A stretch of DNA of 64,000 nucleotides, taken from the NCBI GenBank assembly GCA_019115485.1, contig DXDM01000056.1, positions 1-64,000 of the forward strand, read 5' to 3'. Made by a program: the position numbers and the translations under genes. Under the pieces are notes generated by a model. It had not been told where the DNA came from. It saw nothing but the letters and a program-made list of their open reading frames with translations, and did not search any database. This DNA is from Candidatus Barnesiella excrementavium (lineage in GTDB: Bacteria > Bacteroidota > Bacteroidia > Bacteroidales > Barnesiellaceae). Positions 16,246-25,793 of the stretch are shown here, in pieces (the first letter of the stretch is position 1; each line of letters begins with the position of its first letter).

Positions 16246-17226
16246 ATGACCCCCAAAGTCTCTATTGTTATCCCCGTTTACAATGTAGGACGATACCTCG
16301 AAAAATGCCTCACCTCGGTCATCAATCAGACATTTGCCGAGCTGGAAATCATCGTTGTCAACGACGGCAGCACCGATGACTCGGCCGCAATCATCGCCCG
16401 TTTTGCCTCACAGGACCCCCGCATCGTGGTAATCGACAAAACCAACGAAGGGCTTGCCTATGCCCGTAAATCGGGGGTAGAACAGGCCAGAGGCACGTAT
16501 GTATACCACCTCGACGGCGACGACTATATCGAGCCCGACGCCATCGAACTGATGTATGCCAAGGCTCGGGAAACCCAAGCCGACATAACGGTATTCCCCT
16601 TTACCATCGAATATGACGATGCCGCAAAATCAGAGCAATCGCTCCCGCCCTCTCACGACAGCTACACGCACCTGGAATACTTCTCCGACATCGCCTTCTC
16701 CAAAGCCTATTGGGGGGTATGGAGCTATTTGCACAAACGGAGCCTGTATGACCACGGTGTCACATTTCACAAAGGATTGAATTACGGGGAAGATGTCTAC
16801 CTCACCACCCAACTGGTCTACTACGCCTCGCGCATCGTTGCATTGAGGAGCAAACCGCTCTTCCACTACACCATACGCAAAAGCTCCATTACCAACAGCC
16901 GGTTCAATGAGAACAAGGCCAATGATATACTCCTCTACCCCAACCTGGTCGACGACTTTCTGAAAGATAAACCCGAATATCCGTCCTTGCAAAAAGAGAT
17001 TGGAGCCATTCGAATACAAGCCTACAACACCCTGCTGAGCAAACGCTGGTTCCACAACGCTCACCTACTGAGTAAAGAGTCCCTATCCCTCTTGCGCCAA
17101 TATCCCGATCTCCGAAACATACCTCAAATCAGAGCCTTCCGCAAACTCTTCACCCTCTATGCCCACAGTAGAATATTAGGAAGATTGTACGCTCAATATT
17201 ATATTTGCAAAAAGAAAATCAAATAA
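16246..17226 (+). CDS. GT2 family glycosyltransferase, paralogue 1
   Basis: A 326-residue GT-A transferase. It starts KVSIVIPVYNVGRYLEKCL and has VVNDGSTDDS, the nucleotide-sugar DxD region YHLDGDDYIEPDA and the acceptor-side GLNYGEDVYL with its conserved ED. The C-terminal ~100 residues are helical. Its neighbour downstream is a clear paralogue with the same order of motifs and a matching C-terminus, so the pair arose by tandem duplication. It follows the GT8-GT4 gene by 63 nt. It probably adds a sugar to a surface glycan; the sugar cannot be predicted. Confidence 0.9.
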   Translation: MTPKVSIVIPVYNVGRYLEKCLTSVINQTFAELEIIVVNDGSTDDSAAIIARFASQDPRIVVIDKTNEGLAYARKSGVEQARGTYVYHLDGDDYIEPDAIELMYAKARETQADITVFPFTIEYDDAAKSEQSLPPSHDSYTHLEYFSDIAFSKAYWGVWSYLHKRSLYDHGVTFHKGLNYGEDVYLTTQLVYYASRIVALRSKPLFHYTIRKSSITNSRFNENKANDILLYPNLVDDFLKDKPEYPSLQKEIGAIRIQAYNTLLSKRWFHNAHLLSKESLSLLRQYPDLRNIPQIRAFRKLFTLYAHSRILGRLYAQYYICKKKIK

Positions 17227-17228
17227 GA

Positions 17229-18197
17229 ATGGCTACCAAGGTTTCTGTCGTTATTCCCGTTTACAACGTAGGCAAGCAACTCGAAACCTGCTTGCAATCG
17301 GTTATCGGGCAAACTTTCCCCGACATCGAAATCATTGTGGTCAACGACGGCAGCACCGACAACTCTCCCGAGATTATCGCCCGATTCGCCCGACACGACT
17401 CCCGCATCGTAGTCATCGACAAGCCCAACGAGGGCGTTGCCTGGGCCCGGCAATGCGGCGTGAACGCGGCCCATGGAGAATACATACAATACCTCGACGG
17501 CGACGATTACCTCGAACCCGACGCCATTGAACGACTCTACCGAAAAGCTACCGACGAACAGGCCGACATGGTTGTCCTGCCCTTCTGGATAGAATATGAG
17601 TCCCGCAGGAAAGCCTCCAACCCCACACCGGGAACTTACGACTCCGTCTCCTTTTTCTACTCCCTGGCCTTCTGCCGCAACTATTGGGCCGTGTGGTCTT
17701 TCCTGCACAGGAGATCACTCTATACGCAGGTACATGTAGAGAAAGGGCTGAGTTACGGCGAAGACGCCTATTTGGCAGCACAATTAACCTGTTTCGCCCA
17801 CAAGATTGTGGTACTGGAATCGCACCCCCTGTTACACTATGTCATTCGAAACGACTCGGCAACCCTCAGCCGTTTCTCCGAAAAAAAGGCCCGCGATATC
17901 GAACGATACCCCCAGCTGCAACGACAGTTCTACCAAGACAAACCCACCTATCGGCAAGTCGAGAAAGCCCTCGCCAATGTCGAGTTGGGAGCTATTGTCC
18001 TGCTGTTGAGCAAGCGCTGGTTCTCAGAGGCCAGGCGCCTTGCCCTGCGGGCCATGGCGATAGAGAAACAGTTCCCGGGACTGCTGCAACAACGACCGGC
18101 CCGTCACTATCGCAAACTGCTGAAAGCCTATGCCCACAGCGAACGGCTGGGCAAACTGATGGCCCGATACTATCTATTAACCCGAAAAATAAAATAA
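17229..18197 (+). CDS. GT2 family glycosyltransferase, paralogue 2
   Basis: A 322-residue GT-A transferase, paralogous along its whole length to the gene just upstream: KVSVVIPVYNVGKQLETCL, VVNDGSTDNS, YLDGDDYLEPDA, GLSYGEDAYL. The frame extends back to 17205, but the ATG at 17229 gives MATKVSVVIP, aligned with the paralogue's start, and lies 2 nt after its stop. The two probably act in successive steps of the same glycan. Divergence is spread evenly, so the duplication is not recent. Confidence 0.9.
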   Translation: MATKVSVVIPVYNVGKQLETCLQSVIGQTFPDIEIIVVNDGSTDNSPEIIARFARHDSRIVVIDKPNEGVAWARQCGVNAAHGEYIQYLDGDDYLEPDAIERLYRKATDEQADMVVLPFWIEYESRRKASNPTPGTYDSVSFFYSLAFCRNYWAVWSFLHRRSLYTQVHVEKGLSYGEDAYLAAQLTCFAHKIVVLESHPLLHYVIRNDSATLSRFSEKKARDIERYPQLQRQFYQDKPTYRQVEKALANVELGAIVLLLSKRWFSEARRLALRAMAIEKQFPGLLQQRPARHYRKLLKAYAHSERLGKLMARYYLLTRKIK

Positions 18198-18205
18198 CGA
18201 CAGGT

Positions 18206-19342
18206 ATGAAACTGCTTTTCTTTTCACATGGGAAACGAGCTAACGGTGGAGCCGAACGATACCTGCTCGACCTCATCAAAGGGCTCAAACACTTAAACCC
18301 CTCGTGGCAGATATATGTAGTCTTCCCGCAACAAGACGAGCTGTGGGAAATGGCTCGACCCTATCTTTCGGGATACGCCTTTATCCGGCAACCCTGGTGG
18401 TTGGTACGACCGGCCAAAAAGGGTTGGAGAAAGCGGCTCCTGTTCCATCTGCAAAAAAAGAAAGCTATCCGCCACACTCGTGCCTACCTTCGAACCGTCA
18501 ACCCCGACATAGCGCTCACAAACACCCTGGCTACCCCTGTCGGAGCCTGGGCTGCCCAGGCCGAAAATATCGAACACATCTGGTTGATTCACGAAATCCC
18601 CGAACTGGCGCGTAACCTGACTTACCTGTTCGACGAAAGGCGATGCTTAATCCAGGTAGACCGACTTTCACAAGGAATAATCGTCCCCTCCAATTTTGCA
18701 AAAACATATTATCAGACACACTCCTCCATCACCCCGCAAAAGATAGCGGTTCTATATCAGTCGGTCGACATTGTCCCGCCAACACCCGTCGAGTCGAAGC
18801 ACCCCTTCACCATAGGCATGCTGGCCAATTTCGAACCCAACAAAGGACAGCACATCGCCATCGAGGCCCTACGCGAAGTCGTGAAAGAATACCCCGACAC
18901 CCACCTGCTTTTAATCGGAGGGAACAACAGCCGATATGCCCAAAAAATCAAAAAAACGATTCTCGACGACGGGTTGGAATCGAACATCACCATCGTCCAA
19001 CACACCTCGCACCCTCACGACTACCTCATACAGGCCGACGTGGCACTGGTATGTTCGGGTTTCGAATGTTTCGGACGAGTCATTGTCGAAGGGCTTAAAT
19101 GCGGGTTGCCGGTTTTTGTCCCCGACAAGCCTTTTGGCCGGGAGTTGATACAGGAGGGCTACAACGGATTTCTCTATCATCGGGACAATCCGCAGAGCCT
19201 GGCCCGAAAAATCATACATCTGCGACAATCCCAAGAGTTGGCTACCTTGAAACAGAATGCCCTGAAATCGGTCGAGAACCGATTCTCAATCCCGACATTC
19301 GCCCAAGAATTTATTGTAATCATCAACGCCATGCGACCATGA
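18206..19342 (+). CDS. GT4 family glycosyltransferase
   Basis: A 378-residue GT-B enzyme. The N-terminus MKLLFFSHGKRANGGAERYL has the GG-A-E acceptor loop common in GT4, FTIGMLANFEPNKGQHIAIEA marks the start of the donor domain, and VCSGFECFGRVIVEGLKCG carries the paired Glu motif that binds the nucleotide-sugar. The frame is open upstream to 17684 across the previous gene, but the ATG at 18206, 8 nt after the previous stop, is the natural start. Its last codon overlaps the next gene's ATG (ATGA). It probably adds mannose, glucose or a related sugar to the cluster's glycan. Confidence 0.9.
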   Translation: MKLLFFSHGKRANGGAERYLLDLIKGLKHLNPSWQIYVVFPQQDELWEMARPYLSGYAFIRQPWWLVRPAKKGWRKRLLFHLQKKKAIRHTRAYLRTVNPDIALTNTLATPVGAWAAQAENIEHIWLIHEIPELARNLTYLFDERRCLIQVDRLSQGIIVPSNFAKTYYQTHSSITPQKIAVLYQSVDIVPPTPVESKHPFTIGMLANFEPNKGQHIAIEALREVVKEYPDTHLLLIGGNNSRYAQKIKKTILDDGLESNITIVQHTSHPHDYLIQADVALVCSGFECFGRVIVEGLKCGLPVFVPDKPFGRELIQEGYNGFLYHRDNPQSLARKIIHLRQSQELATLKQNALKSVENRFSIPTFAQEFIVIINAMRP

Positions 19343-20130
19343 AAAAACAGTCGGTAATCATCGTCATACCCATCTACACGACACAGCTGACCGAGTTTGA
19401 ACACGCTTCACTGCGTCAATGTTTCCAGGTTCTGGGAGCCTACGACATCTGTTTCATCAAGCCCCGTTCGCTCGACATCGCTCCGCTTGCCGAGAGGTAT
19501 CGAGCCAACCATGTTTTTGAATTTCCCGATACCTGTTTCTTAGGTATTGCCGCCTATAACCGGCTAATGATGTCGCCTCGTTTCTACGAGACCTTCCTGC
19601 AATGGGAGTACATGCTCATCTATCAACCCGATGCCTGGGTCTTTGAAGACAGCCTCGACCAATGGTGCTCCCGGGGATACGACTACATAGGGGCTCCCTG
19701 GATTCCCAAGCCCAAATATACCCGTCTCTATTACCGTATATTTACCGGATTGAAACGGTTCTATTGCCTCTTTTCCAAAGCCTCGGATTACAGTCGGCTC
19801 TATTATCGGGTAGGCAATGGCGGACTATCGCTGCGACGTATCTCGCTCTTCGCCCGCATTGCCCGCACAATGGACAATCAAATCAACCGCTATCTAAGTC
19901 ACCCCGGTGTCGATTTCTACAACGAAGATGTCTTTTGGAGTCTCGAAGTAAATCGGGAAAAAGAACAATTAAGAATACCCGGTTGGCAAGAGGCACTCCA
20001 ATTCTCCTTCGACAAGAATCCGGCCGTCTGCTATCGGCTCAACTCTTATCGGCTCCCCTTCGGGTGCCATGGGTGGAGCAAAAAAAGCATGTTGCCTTTT
20101 TGGGAACAGCATATACCGGTCATCAAGTAG
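19339..20130 (+). CDS. DUF5672 family protein (putative glycosyltransferase)
   Basis: A 263-residue protein. Landmarks are FPDTCFLGIAAYNRLMMS, YMLIYQPDAWVF, GYDYIGAPWI, VGNGGLSLR and NEDVFWS, a series I associate with DUF5672, a family found in polysaccharide gene clusters. YQPDAW and NEDVFW resemble the acidic metal and acceptor sites of GT-A enzymes, so a glycosyltransferase role is likely but inferred. The ATG overlaps the preceding stop (ATGA), showing tight coupling with the GT4 gene. It is the last gene of the plus-strand cluster and converges with the GT4 gene at 20154-21374. Confidence 0.82.
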   Translation: MKKQSVIIVIPIYTTQLTEFEHASLRQCFQVLGAYDICFIKPRSLDIAPLAERYRANHVFEFPDTCFLGIAAYNRLMMSPRFYETFLQWEYMLIYQPDAWVFEDSLDQWCSRGYDYIGAPWIPKPKYTRLYYRIFTGLKRFYCLFSKASDYSRLYYRVGNGGLSLRRISLFARIARTMDNQINRYLSHPGVDFYNEDVFWSLEVNREKEQLRIPGWQEALQFSFDKNPAVCYRLNSYRLPFGCHGWSKKSMLPFWEQHIPVIK

Positions 20131-20153
20131 GGTAAAACCGATTCCTGCCAATT

Positions 20154-21374
20154 TTATAAAAAGGGAATATAGCGCGCTATCTTCTTGCGGATATTCGACG
20201 AGGTCTGTACAAAACGCTCCTCATCAGTCGACGACGCGCTATCGTCGAAACATTTCAGATACACGGCATTCATCTCATCGGCCAGCCGTTTCGGGTCGAA
20301 GCGCACCACATAGGCCTTGCCGGCCTCGATCATCTCGCGACGCAAGTCGGCATCGCCCAACACCCGCTTCATGGCCGCAGCCATACCCGCCACATCGTCG
20401 GGCCCGACATAGAGCGAGCGTGGTCCTCCCGCCTCTTCGAGGCACGAACCCGTAGCGGCAATCACCGGCACCCCGGCCGAAAGCGCCTCGACAATGGGGA
20501 TACCGAATCCCTCGAAACGCGACGGATAGACAAAAGCCTCGGCCATGTGATACAACACCGGCAGGTCACCGAATTTCAGGTTGTGAATTATATGTATCCG
20601 GTCGCTCAACCCGTGCGCCTCGATATACTCTTTCACCTTATCGGCATAAGCCGTACTCTTGCCCACAGCCACCAGATGCACATCGCCCAACTGCTCGACG
20701 GCCTTTACCGCCAGCAGCAGATTCTTGCGCTCCTCGATGGTGCCCACACTCAAAATGAATTGGTCGGGCAGATGATAGGCCTCCCGCACACGTGCCTTGG
20801 CCTTGGCCTCGGCCGATACCGGCTGGGCAAAAACCGGGTCGCACCCCTGATACACCACATCAATCTTGTCGGGCGAGATACCGTAGAACTTCACGATGTC
20901 GCGTTTGGTACACTCGCTCACCGCTACAATGCGGTCGGCCTTGCGGCAGGCATATCGAAATTTGTAATTATAGATAATGCGATCGAGCCAGTGATAGTAT
21001 TGCGGATAGCGCAGGAAAATCAAGTCGTGAATGGTCACCACGCTGCGTATGCCCGTGCGGTGGATACCCACCGGCAACTCGTTGCTCAGACCGTGGTACA
21101 GCTGCACCCCGTCCTGCAACAGCCCGCGCTTGATAAAGAAGGTACGCCACAGAGCCTTGCATCGTTTCATCAGGAAAGAGCGAGGTTGTATCGAAGCCAC
21201 ATTCTTGTGCTTCAACAGGGAATCGTACAACGCATTCTTGCATTTCTTGGGAATGTACATGCGGTATTTGTGCTCGTTGCCATACGTAGCCATCGTGTCC
21301 ACCATGAATCGGCTGTAATTGCCCAATCCGGTAAAGTTGGCGTTAGCTCTCTTTGCATCAAATCCTATAATCAT
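20154..21374 (-). CDS. GT4 family glycosyltransferase (mannosyltransferase-like)
   Basis: A 406-residue GT-B enzyme of the type found in O-antigen and capsule loci. It starts MIIGFDAKRANANFTGLGNYSR and has VVTIHDLIFLRYPQYY and RIVAVSECTKRDIVKFYG, a pair typical of WbdA- and RfaB-like mannosyltransferases. The donor domain follows, with SVGTIEERKNL and YPSRFEGFGIPIVEALSAG (paired Glu). It faces the other cluster genes but is GC-richer than them, which may mean a separate history. GDP-mannose from manC would be a fitting donor, but specificity is inferred only from similarity. A promoter element lies about 240 nt upstream. Confidence 0.9.
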   Translation of the reverse strand: MIIGFDAKRANANFTGLGNYSRFMVDTMATYGNEHKYRMYIPKKCKNALYDSLLKHKNVASIQPRSFLMKRCKALWRTFFIKRGLLQDGVQLYHGLSNELPVGIHRTGIRSVVTIHDLIFLRYPQYYHWLDRIIYNYKFRYACRKADRIVAVSECTKRDIVKFYGISPDKIDVVYQGCDPVFAQPVSAEAKAKARVREAYHLPDQFILSVGTIEERKNLLLAVKAVEQLGDVHLVAVGKSTAYADKVKEYIEAHGLSDRIHIIHNLKFGDLPVLYHMAEAFVYPSRFEGFGIPIVEALSAGVPVIAATGSCLEEAGGPRSLYVGPDDVAGMAAAMKRVLGDADLRREMIEAGKAYVVRFDPKRLADEMNAVYLKCFDDSASSTDEERFVQTSSNIRKKIARYIPFL

Positions 21375-21611
21375 TCCTCAAAAACAATTTACAATTTACG
21401 GTATACATTAAAATAGATGTATTCCTCATCTGTTTTGCTGCATGGCCCATAAAAAAATTCGTTATTTTTTATATCCCTGTAAATAGAGAAGATAAGAAAC
21501 TCATTTCTATAACGTTATCATCGACATTTCCCCCTATTCGATTTCCCCGTTTTTTCGTTTCTTCCCAAAGAGCAAAGTCCGCGGGCAACTATTCTACACA
21601 GAATCCGCCTG

Positions 21612-21619
21612 CAAAGGTA
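21612..21619 (-). promoter_or_regulatory. Promoter -7 element toward GT4 gene
   Basis: TACCTTTG on the minus strand. It implies a leader of roughly 230 nt before the GT4 ATG. Confidence 0.45.
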
Positions 21620-21639
21620 CATTTTGTTGCAATTATTTC

Positions 21640-21647
21640 TATCTTTG
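21640..21647 (+). promoter_or_regulatory. Promoter -7 element for nadB
   Basis: TATCTTTG fits TAnnTTTG and lies 53 nt before the nadB ATG. Confidence 0.6.
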
Positions 21648-21699
21648 TGCAAATAAAAATGGGGTGCAACCCCCGTATTTCCCCCAAAAAGAAAGAGAG

Positions 21700-23283
21700 A
21701 TGATACAAAAATTCGACTTTTTAATCATCGGTTCCGGTATCGCCGGAATGAGTTATGCCCTCAAAGTGGCACACAAAGGAAAAGTAGCCCTCATCTGCAA
21801 AACCGAACTGGAAGAGGCCAATACGTTTTTTGCACAAGGTGGCGTAGCCTCGGTGACCAATACTCTGGTTGATAACTTCGAGAAGCACATCGAAGACACC
21901 ATGATTGCCGGCGACTGGCTCAGCGACCGCGCCGCTGTCGAAAAGGTAGTACGAGAGGCTCCCTCGCAAATCAAACAACTCATCGAGTGGGGTGTCGACT
22001 TCGACAAAAACGAGAAAGGCGAGTTCGACCTGCATCGCGAAGGCGGCCACTCCGAATTTCGTATCCTCCACCATAAGGACAACACCGGTGCCGAAATTCA
22101 GGACAGCCTCATCAAGGCCGTCAAGCAGCACCCCAATATCACCATCTTCGAGAAACATTTCGCCATCGAAATCATCACCCAGCACCACCTGGGGGTAACC
22201 GTCACGCGGCAGACTCCCGACATCGAGTGTTACGGGGCCTATGTGCTCGACCTCAATACGGGCAAGGTAGATACCTTCCTCTCCAAAGTAACCCTCATGG
22301 CTACCGGCGGCGTAGGCGCCATCTACCAGACCACCACCAACCCGCTCGTGGCCACCGGCGACGGCATCGCCATGGTCTACCGAGCCAAAGGTACCGTCAA
22401 GGACATGGAGTTTATCCAGTTCCACCCCACGGCCCTCTACCACCCCGGCGACCGCCCCTCGTTCCTCATCACCGAGGCCATGCGCGGATACGGCGCCGTG
22501 TTGCGTACGCTCGACGGCAAGGAGTTCATGCAGAAGTACGACCCGCGGCTCTCGCTGGCTCCCCGCGACATCGTGGCCCGTGCCATCGACAACGAGATGA
22601 AAAACCGGGGCGAAGACCACGTCTACCTCGACGTAACTCACAAAGACCCCGAAGAGACCAAGAAACACTTCCCCAACATCTACGAGAAGTGCCTCAGCCT
22701 GGGTATCGACATCACCCGCGACTACATACCCGTAGCCCCGGCCGCCCACTACCTGTGCGGCGGTATCAAAGTCGACCTGGACGCCCGCTCCTCCATCAAC
22801 CGTCTCTATGCCGTGGGCGAGTGTTCCTGCACCGGTCTGCACGGCGGTAACCGACTGGCTTCCAACTCGCTTATCGAAGCCGTGGTCTATGCCGACACCG
22901 CAGCCAAGCACAGCCTCAAAGTCATCGACAACTACTCCTATCAGGAGAACGTTCCCGAGTGGAACGACGAGGGGACCGTGGAACCCGAAGAGATGGTGCT
23001 CATCACCCAAAGTGTCAAGGAGGTGGGCCAAATCATGAGTACCTACGTGGGCATCGTCCGCTCCAACTTGCGACTCAAACGCGCCTGGGACCGTCTCGAT
23101 ATTCTCTACGAGGAGACCGAGGACCTCTTCAAACGCAGCAAAGCCTCGAAAGAGATTTGCGAATTGCGCAACATGATCAACACCGGCTATCTGGTGATGC
23201 GTCAGGCCATGGACCGTAAGGAGAGTCGAGGGCTGCACTACAACATCGACTATCCCCACCCCGACTTTATCCCCCACAAGTAA
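21700..23283 (+). CDS. nadB: L-aspartate oxidase
   Basis: This FAD enzyme oxidises L-aspartate to iminoaspartate, which NadA condenses with dihydroxyacetone phosphate to quinolinate in NAD synthesis. In anaerobes fumarate can replace oxygen as acceptor. The 527-residue protein starts MIQKFDFLIIGSGIAGMSYA (FAD motif). It has FFAQGGVASV, the active-site stretch FHPTALYHPGDRPSFLITEA and GLHGGNRLASNSLIE, all shared with the fumarate reductase flavoprotein family. A GTG further upstream (21664) is less likely than the ATG at 21700 with its good ribosome site. nadA is encoded separately at 46961-47950. Confidence 0.95.
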   Translation: MIQKFDFLIIGSGIAGMSYALKVAHKGKVALICKTELEEANTFFAQGGVASVTNTLVDNFEKHIEDTMIAGDWLSDRAAVEKVVREAPSQIKQLIEWGVDFDKNEKGEFDLHREGGHSEFRILHHKDNTGAEIQDSLIKAVKQHPNITIFEKHFAIEIITQHHLGVTVTRQTPDIECYGAYVLDLNTGKVDTFLSKVTLMATGGVGAIYQTTTNPLVATGDGIAMVYRAKGTVKDMEFIQFHPTALYHPGDRPSFLITEAMRGYGAVLRTLDGKEFMQKYDPRLSLAPRDIVARAIDNEMKNRGEDHVYLDVTHKDPEETKKHFPNIYEKCLSLGIDITRDYIPVAPAAHYLCGGIKVDLDARSSINRLYAVGECSCTGLHGGNRLASNSLIEAVVYADTAAKHSLKVIDNYSYQENVPEWNDEGTVEPEEMVLITQSVKEVGQIMSTYVGIVRSNLRLKRAWDRLDILYEETEDLFKRSKASKEICELRNMINTGYLVMRQAMDRKESRGLHYNIDYPHPDFIPHK

Positions 23284-23342
23284 TGAAACTCTCGGCGGCC
23301 CGGCCGCCGGCTCAATAGGAGAACCGTATTCTTTCCAACCAT

Positions 23343-23382
23343 CAGCCCCTCAAAAGTAAAATTTATAACTTTTGAGGGGCTG
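23343..23382. repeat. Perfect 15-bp hairpin after nadB
   Basis: CAGCCCCTCAAAAGT at 23343-23357 pairs without mismatch with 23368-23382 over a 10-nt AT-only loop. No T-run follows on either strand, so it is an atypical terminator or an mRNA-stabilising element. Confidence 0.7.
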
Positions 23383-23462
23383 CTTAAACCGGACTTCGGG
23401 GTCCGCCCATTCTCCCCGACCCGCAAGAGCATCTTTTCTCGAACCCCTAAAAAAACAACCTT

Positions 23463-25601
23463 ATGAAGAATCGATTCCTCTCGGCCGCCCTGGCGACCTT
23501 AGTGATAACAACCCTCTCAACCAGTTGCAACCAAGTGAAAAAGATAGAACATCTACCCTATCCCGAAGCCGAACGCGGCAACGTGACCGACAACTACTTC
23601 GGGACCGAAGTGGCCGATCCCTACCGTTGGCTCGAAGACGATAACTCGGCCGCCACAGCCGCCTGGGTGAAGGCCGAAAACGAAGTGACCTTCGACTACC
23701 TGTCGAAGATTCCGTTCCGCCAGGCCATCAAGGAGCGGCTGACCCAACTGTGGAACTACCCCAAGGAGAGCGCCCCCTCGAAAAAGGGCGACTGGCTCTA
23801 CTACTCGCGCAACGACGGCTTGCAAAACCAGGACGTTATCTACCGGCGCGCCAACCCCGAGGCTACGCCCGAGGTATTCCTCGACCCCAACCGCCTGTCG
23901 GACGACGGGACGGTAGCACTGGCTGCCACCTCGTTCTCGAAAGACGGCAAATATTTCGCCTTCTCCACCGCAGCCTCCGGCTCGGACTGGATTGAAATCC
24001 GCATCATGGAGACCGCTACCAAACGGCTACTCGACGACAGCATCAAGTGGGTCAAATTCTCGGGAGCCGTCTGGTCGCCCGACGGCCAAGGGTTCTATTA
24101 CAGCGGATACGATGCCCCCAAGAAAGGGATATACTCGGCCAAGAACGAATATCAGAAGGTCTATTACCACCGGATAGGGACACCTCAAAGTGCCGACCGC
24201 CTCGTCTACACCGACCCGCAACACCCGCTCCGCTACTTCTCGGCCTGGGAGAGCGACGACAGCCGCTGGATTTTCGTCTCGTCGTCAGAGGGGACCTCGG
24301 GCAGCGAAATTCTCTACAAACGTAAGGGAGCCCCGAATTTCGAGGTGCTGCTCAAAGGTTTCGCCTACGATTACAGCATCGTCGATTGCAGCGACGACCA
24401 ACTCTACGTCCGCTCCAACGAAGGGGCCGAGAACTACAACCTCATCAAAATCGACCTCAACGACCCTTCGAAACGCGAAGTGGTGATTCCCGAGAAGGAG
24501 AATCTGCTCGAGAGTGTGCAGGCTGCCGGCGGCCGTCTGACGGCCATCTACCTCGAAGATGCCCAGAACAAGGTCTACCAATATACCCCCGACGGCACCC
24601 TCGTGCGTGAGGTGGAGCTACCGGGCATTGGTACCGTCGACGGTTTCGACGGCGAGAAAGAGGATACCCGCCTCTACTACTCGATTACCACCTTCACGGC
24701 TCCCGCAACCATCTATGCGTTCGACATCGAGAGCGGCCAGTCGACCCTCTATTTCCGCCCCGAGGTGGCCTTCAACCCCGACGATTTCACCACCGAACAG
24801 ATATTCTTCACCAGCAAGGACGGCACACGTGTACCCATGTTCGTCTCGTATAAGAAAGGGTTGAAACTCAACGGGAACAACCCCTGCTACCTCTACGGCT
24901 ACGGCGGTTTCCAAATCAGCCTCACCCCCTCGTTCAGCCCCTCGTCGATCATGTTCATGGAGCAGGGCGGTGTGTATGTATTCGTCACGCTGCGCGGAGG
25001 GCTCGAATATGGCGAGAAATGGCACAAGGCCGGCATGCTCGAAAACAAACAGAACGTATTCGACGACTTCATCTCGGCCGCCCAATACCTCATCGACAAC
25101 CGATACACCTCGTCGAAGAAACTGGCCATCGCCGGCGGCTCGAACGGCGGTCTGCTGGTGGGTGCCTGCGAGGTGCAGCGTCCCGACCTCTTCGCCGTGT
25201 GTCTGCCCAGTGTAGGGGTGATGGACATGCTCCGCTACCACAAGTTCACCATCGGCTGGGGCTGGGTGGTAGAGTACGGATCGAGCGACGACCCCGAACA
25301 ATTCAAGTACATCTACAAATACTCGCCGCTGCACAACATCAAGAAGGGCGAGAAATATCCCGCCACGCTCATCACCACGGCCGACCACGACGACCGGGTA
25401 GTCCCGGCCCACTCGTTCAAGTTTGCCGCACAGATGCAGTATGCCCAGACAGGCAGTGCCCCGATATTGATACGCATCGAAACCAAGGCCGGGCACGGAG
25501 CCGGCAAGCCCATTTCGAAACGTATAGACGAGGCTACCGACTGCTACTCGTTCCTCTTCCAGAACACGGGTACACCCTACAAGCCTGTCCATCAAAAGTA
25601 A
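23463..25601 (+). CDS. Prolyl oligopeptidase family serine peptidase, lipoprotein
   Basis: A 712-residue S9A peptidase that cleaves peptides after proline. Residues 1-22 form a lipoprotein signal ending in the lipobox LSTSC, so the enzyme is probably anchored in the envelope with its catalytic part in the periplasm or at the surface. Residues about 30-430 are the beta-propeller, starting near YFGTEVADPYRWLED. The alpha/beta-hydrolase domain carries the nucleophile in GGSNGGLLVGA, Asp in DHDDRVVPAHS and His in KAGHGAGKP. The length fits the family. It is monocistronic, ending in a good terminator. It probably serves peptide nutrition in an amino-acid-using anaerobe. Confidence 0.94.
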   Translation: MKNRFLSAALATLVITTLSTSCNQVKKIEHLPYPEAERGNVTDNYFGTEVADPYRWLEDDNSAATAAWVKAENEVTFDYLSKIPFRQAIKERLTQLWNYPKESAPSKKGDWLYYSRNDGLQNQDVIYRRANPEATPEVFLDPNRLSDDGTVALAATSFSKDGKYFAFSTAASGSDWIEIRIMETATKRLLDDSIKWVKFSGAVWSPDGQGFYYSGYDAPKKGIYSAKNEYQKVYYHRIGTPQSADRLVYTDPQHPLRYFSAWESDDSRWIFVSSSEGTSGSEILYKRKGAPNFEVLLKGFAYDYSIVDCSDDQLYVRSNEGAENYNLIKIDLNDPSKREVVIPEKENLLESVQAAGGRLTAIYLEDAQNKVYQYTPDGTLVREVELPGIGTVDGFDGEKEDTRLYYSITTFTAPATIYAFDIESGQSTLYFRPEVAFNPDDFTTEQIFFTSKDGTRVPMFVSYKKGLKLNGNNPCYLYGYGGFQISLTPSFSPSSIMFMEQGGVYVFVTLRGGLEYGEKWHKAGMLENKQNVFDDFISAAQYLIDNRYTSSKKLAIAGGSNGGLLVGACEVQRPDLFAVCLPSVGVMDMLRYHKFTIGWGWVVEYGSSDDPEQFKYIYKYSPLHNIKKGEKYPATLITTADHDDRVVPAHSFKFAAQMQYAQTGSAPILIRIETKAGHGAGKPISKRIDEATDCYSFLFQNTGTPYKPVHQK

Positions 25602-25633
25602 GTCGGCAAAATCATTCAGCAACCGATATGGAG

Positions 25634-25664
25634 AGAGTCTGGCCTCGTGCCAGACTCTTTTTTG
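25634..25664 (+). terminator. Terminator of the prolyl oligopeptidase gene
   Basis: AGAGTCTGGC at 25634-25643 pairs with GCCAGACTCT at 25649-25658 over a 5-nt loop and runs into TTTTTTG. Confidence 0.85.
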
Positions 25665-25793
25665 TTTCTTCCTCGACCACAAGTCTCTCCCCCCGACGGC
25701 AAAAACAGAATGCACAATCCCCCTCTTATTTCCTCTCTCCCGTGAACCTTTTTCACCACCGGCTGTTCTTACTGTACAAAAGCATCTGCCATT

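Larger units (their letters stand above)
21375..21699. other. Divergent intergenic region before nadB
   Basis: No gene is visible. It contains two opposed TAnnTTTG elements close together (21612-21619 on minus, 21640-21647 on plus) and AT-rich sequence. GAAAGAGAG before the nadB ATG serves as ribosome binding site. Nothing else stands out. Confidence 0.5.

Noticed and set aside
21721-23277. 518-codon minus-strand frame opposite nadB
   Set aside because: Valine/glycine-rich shadow of nadB with no family features.
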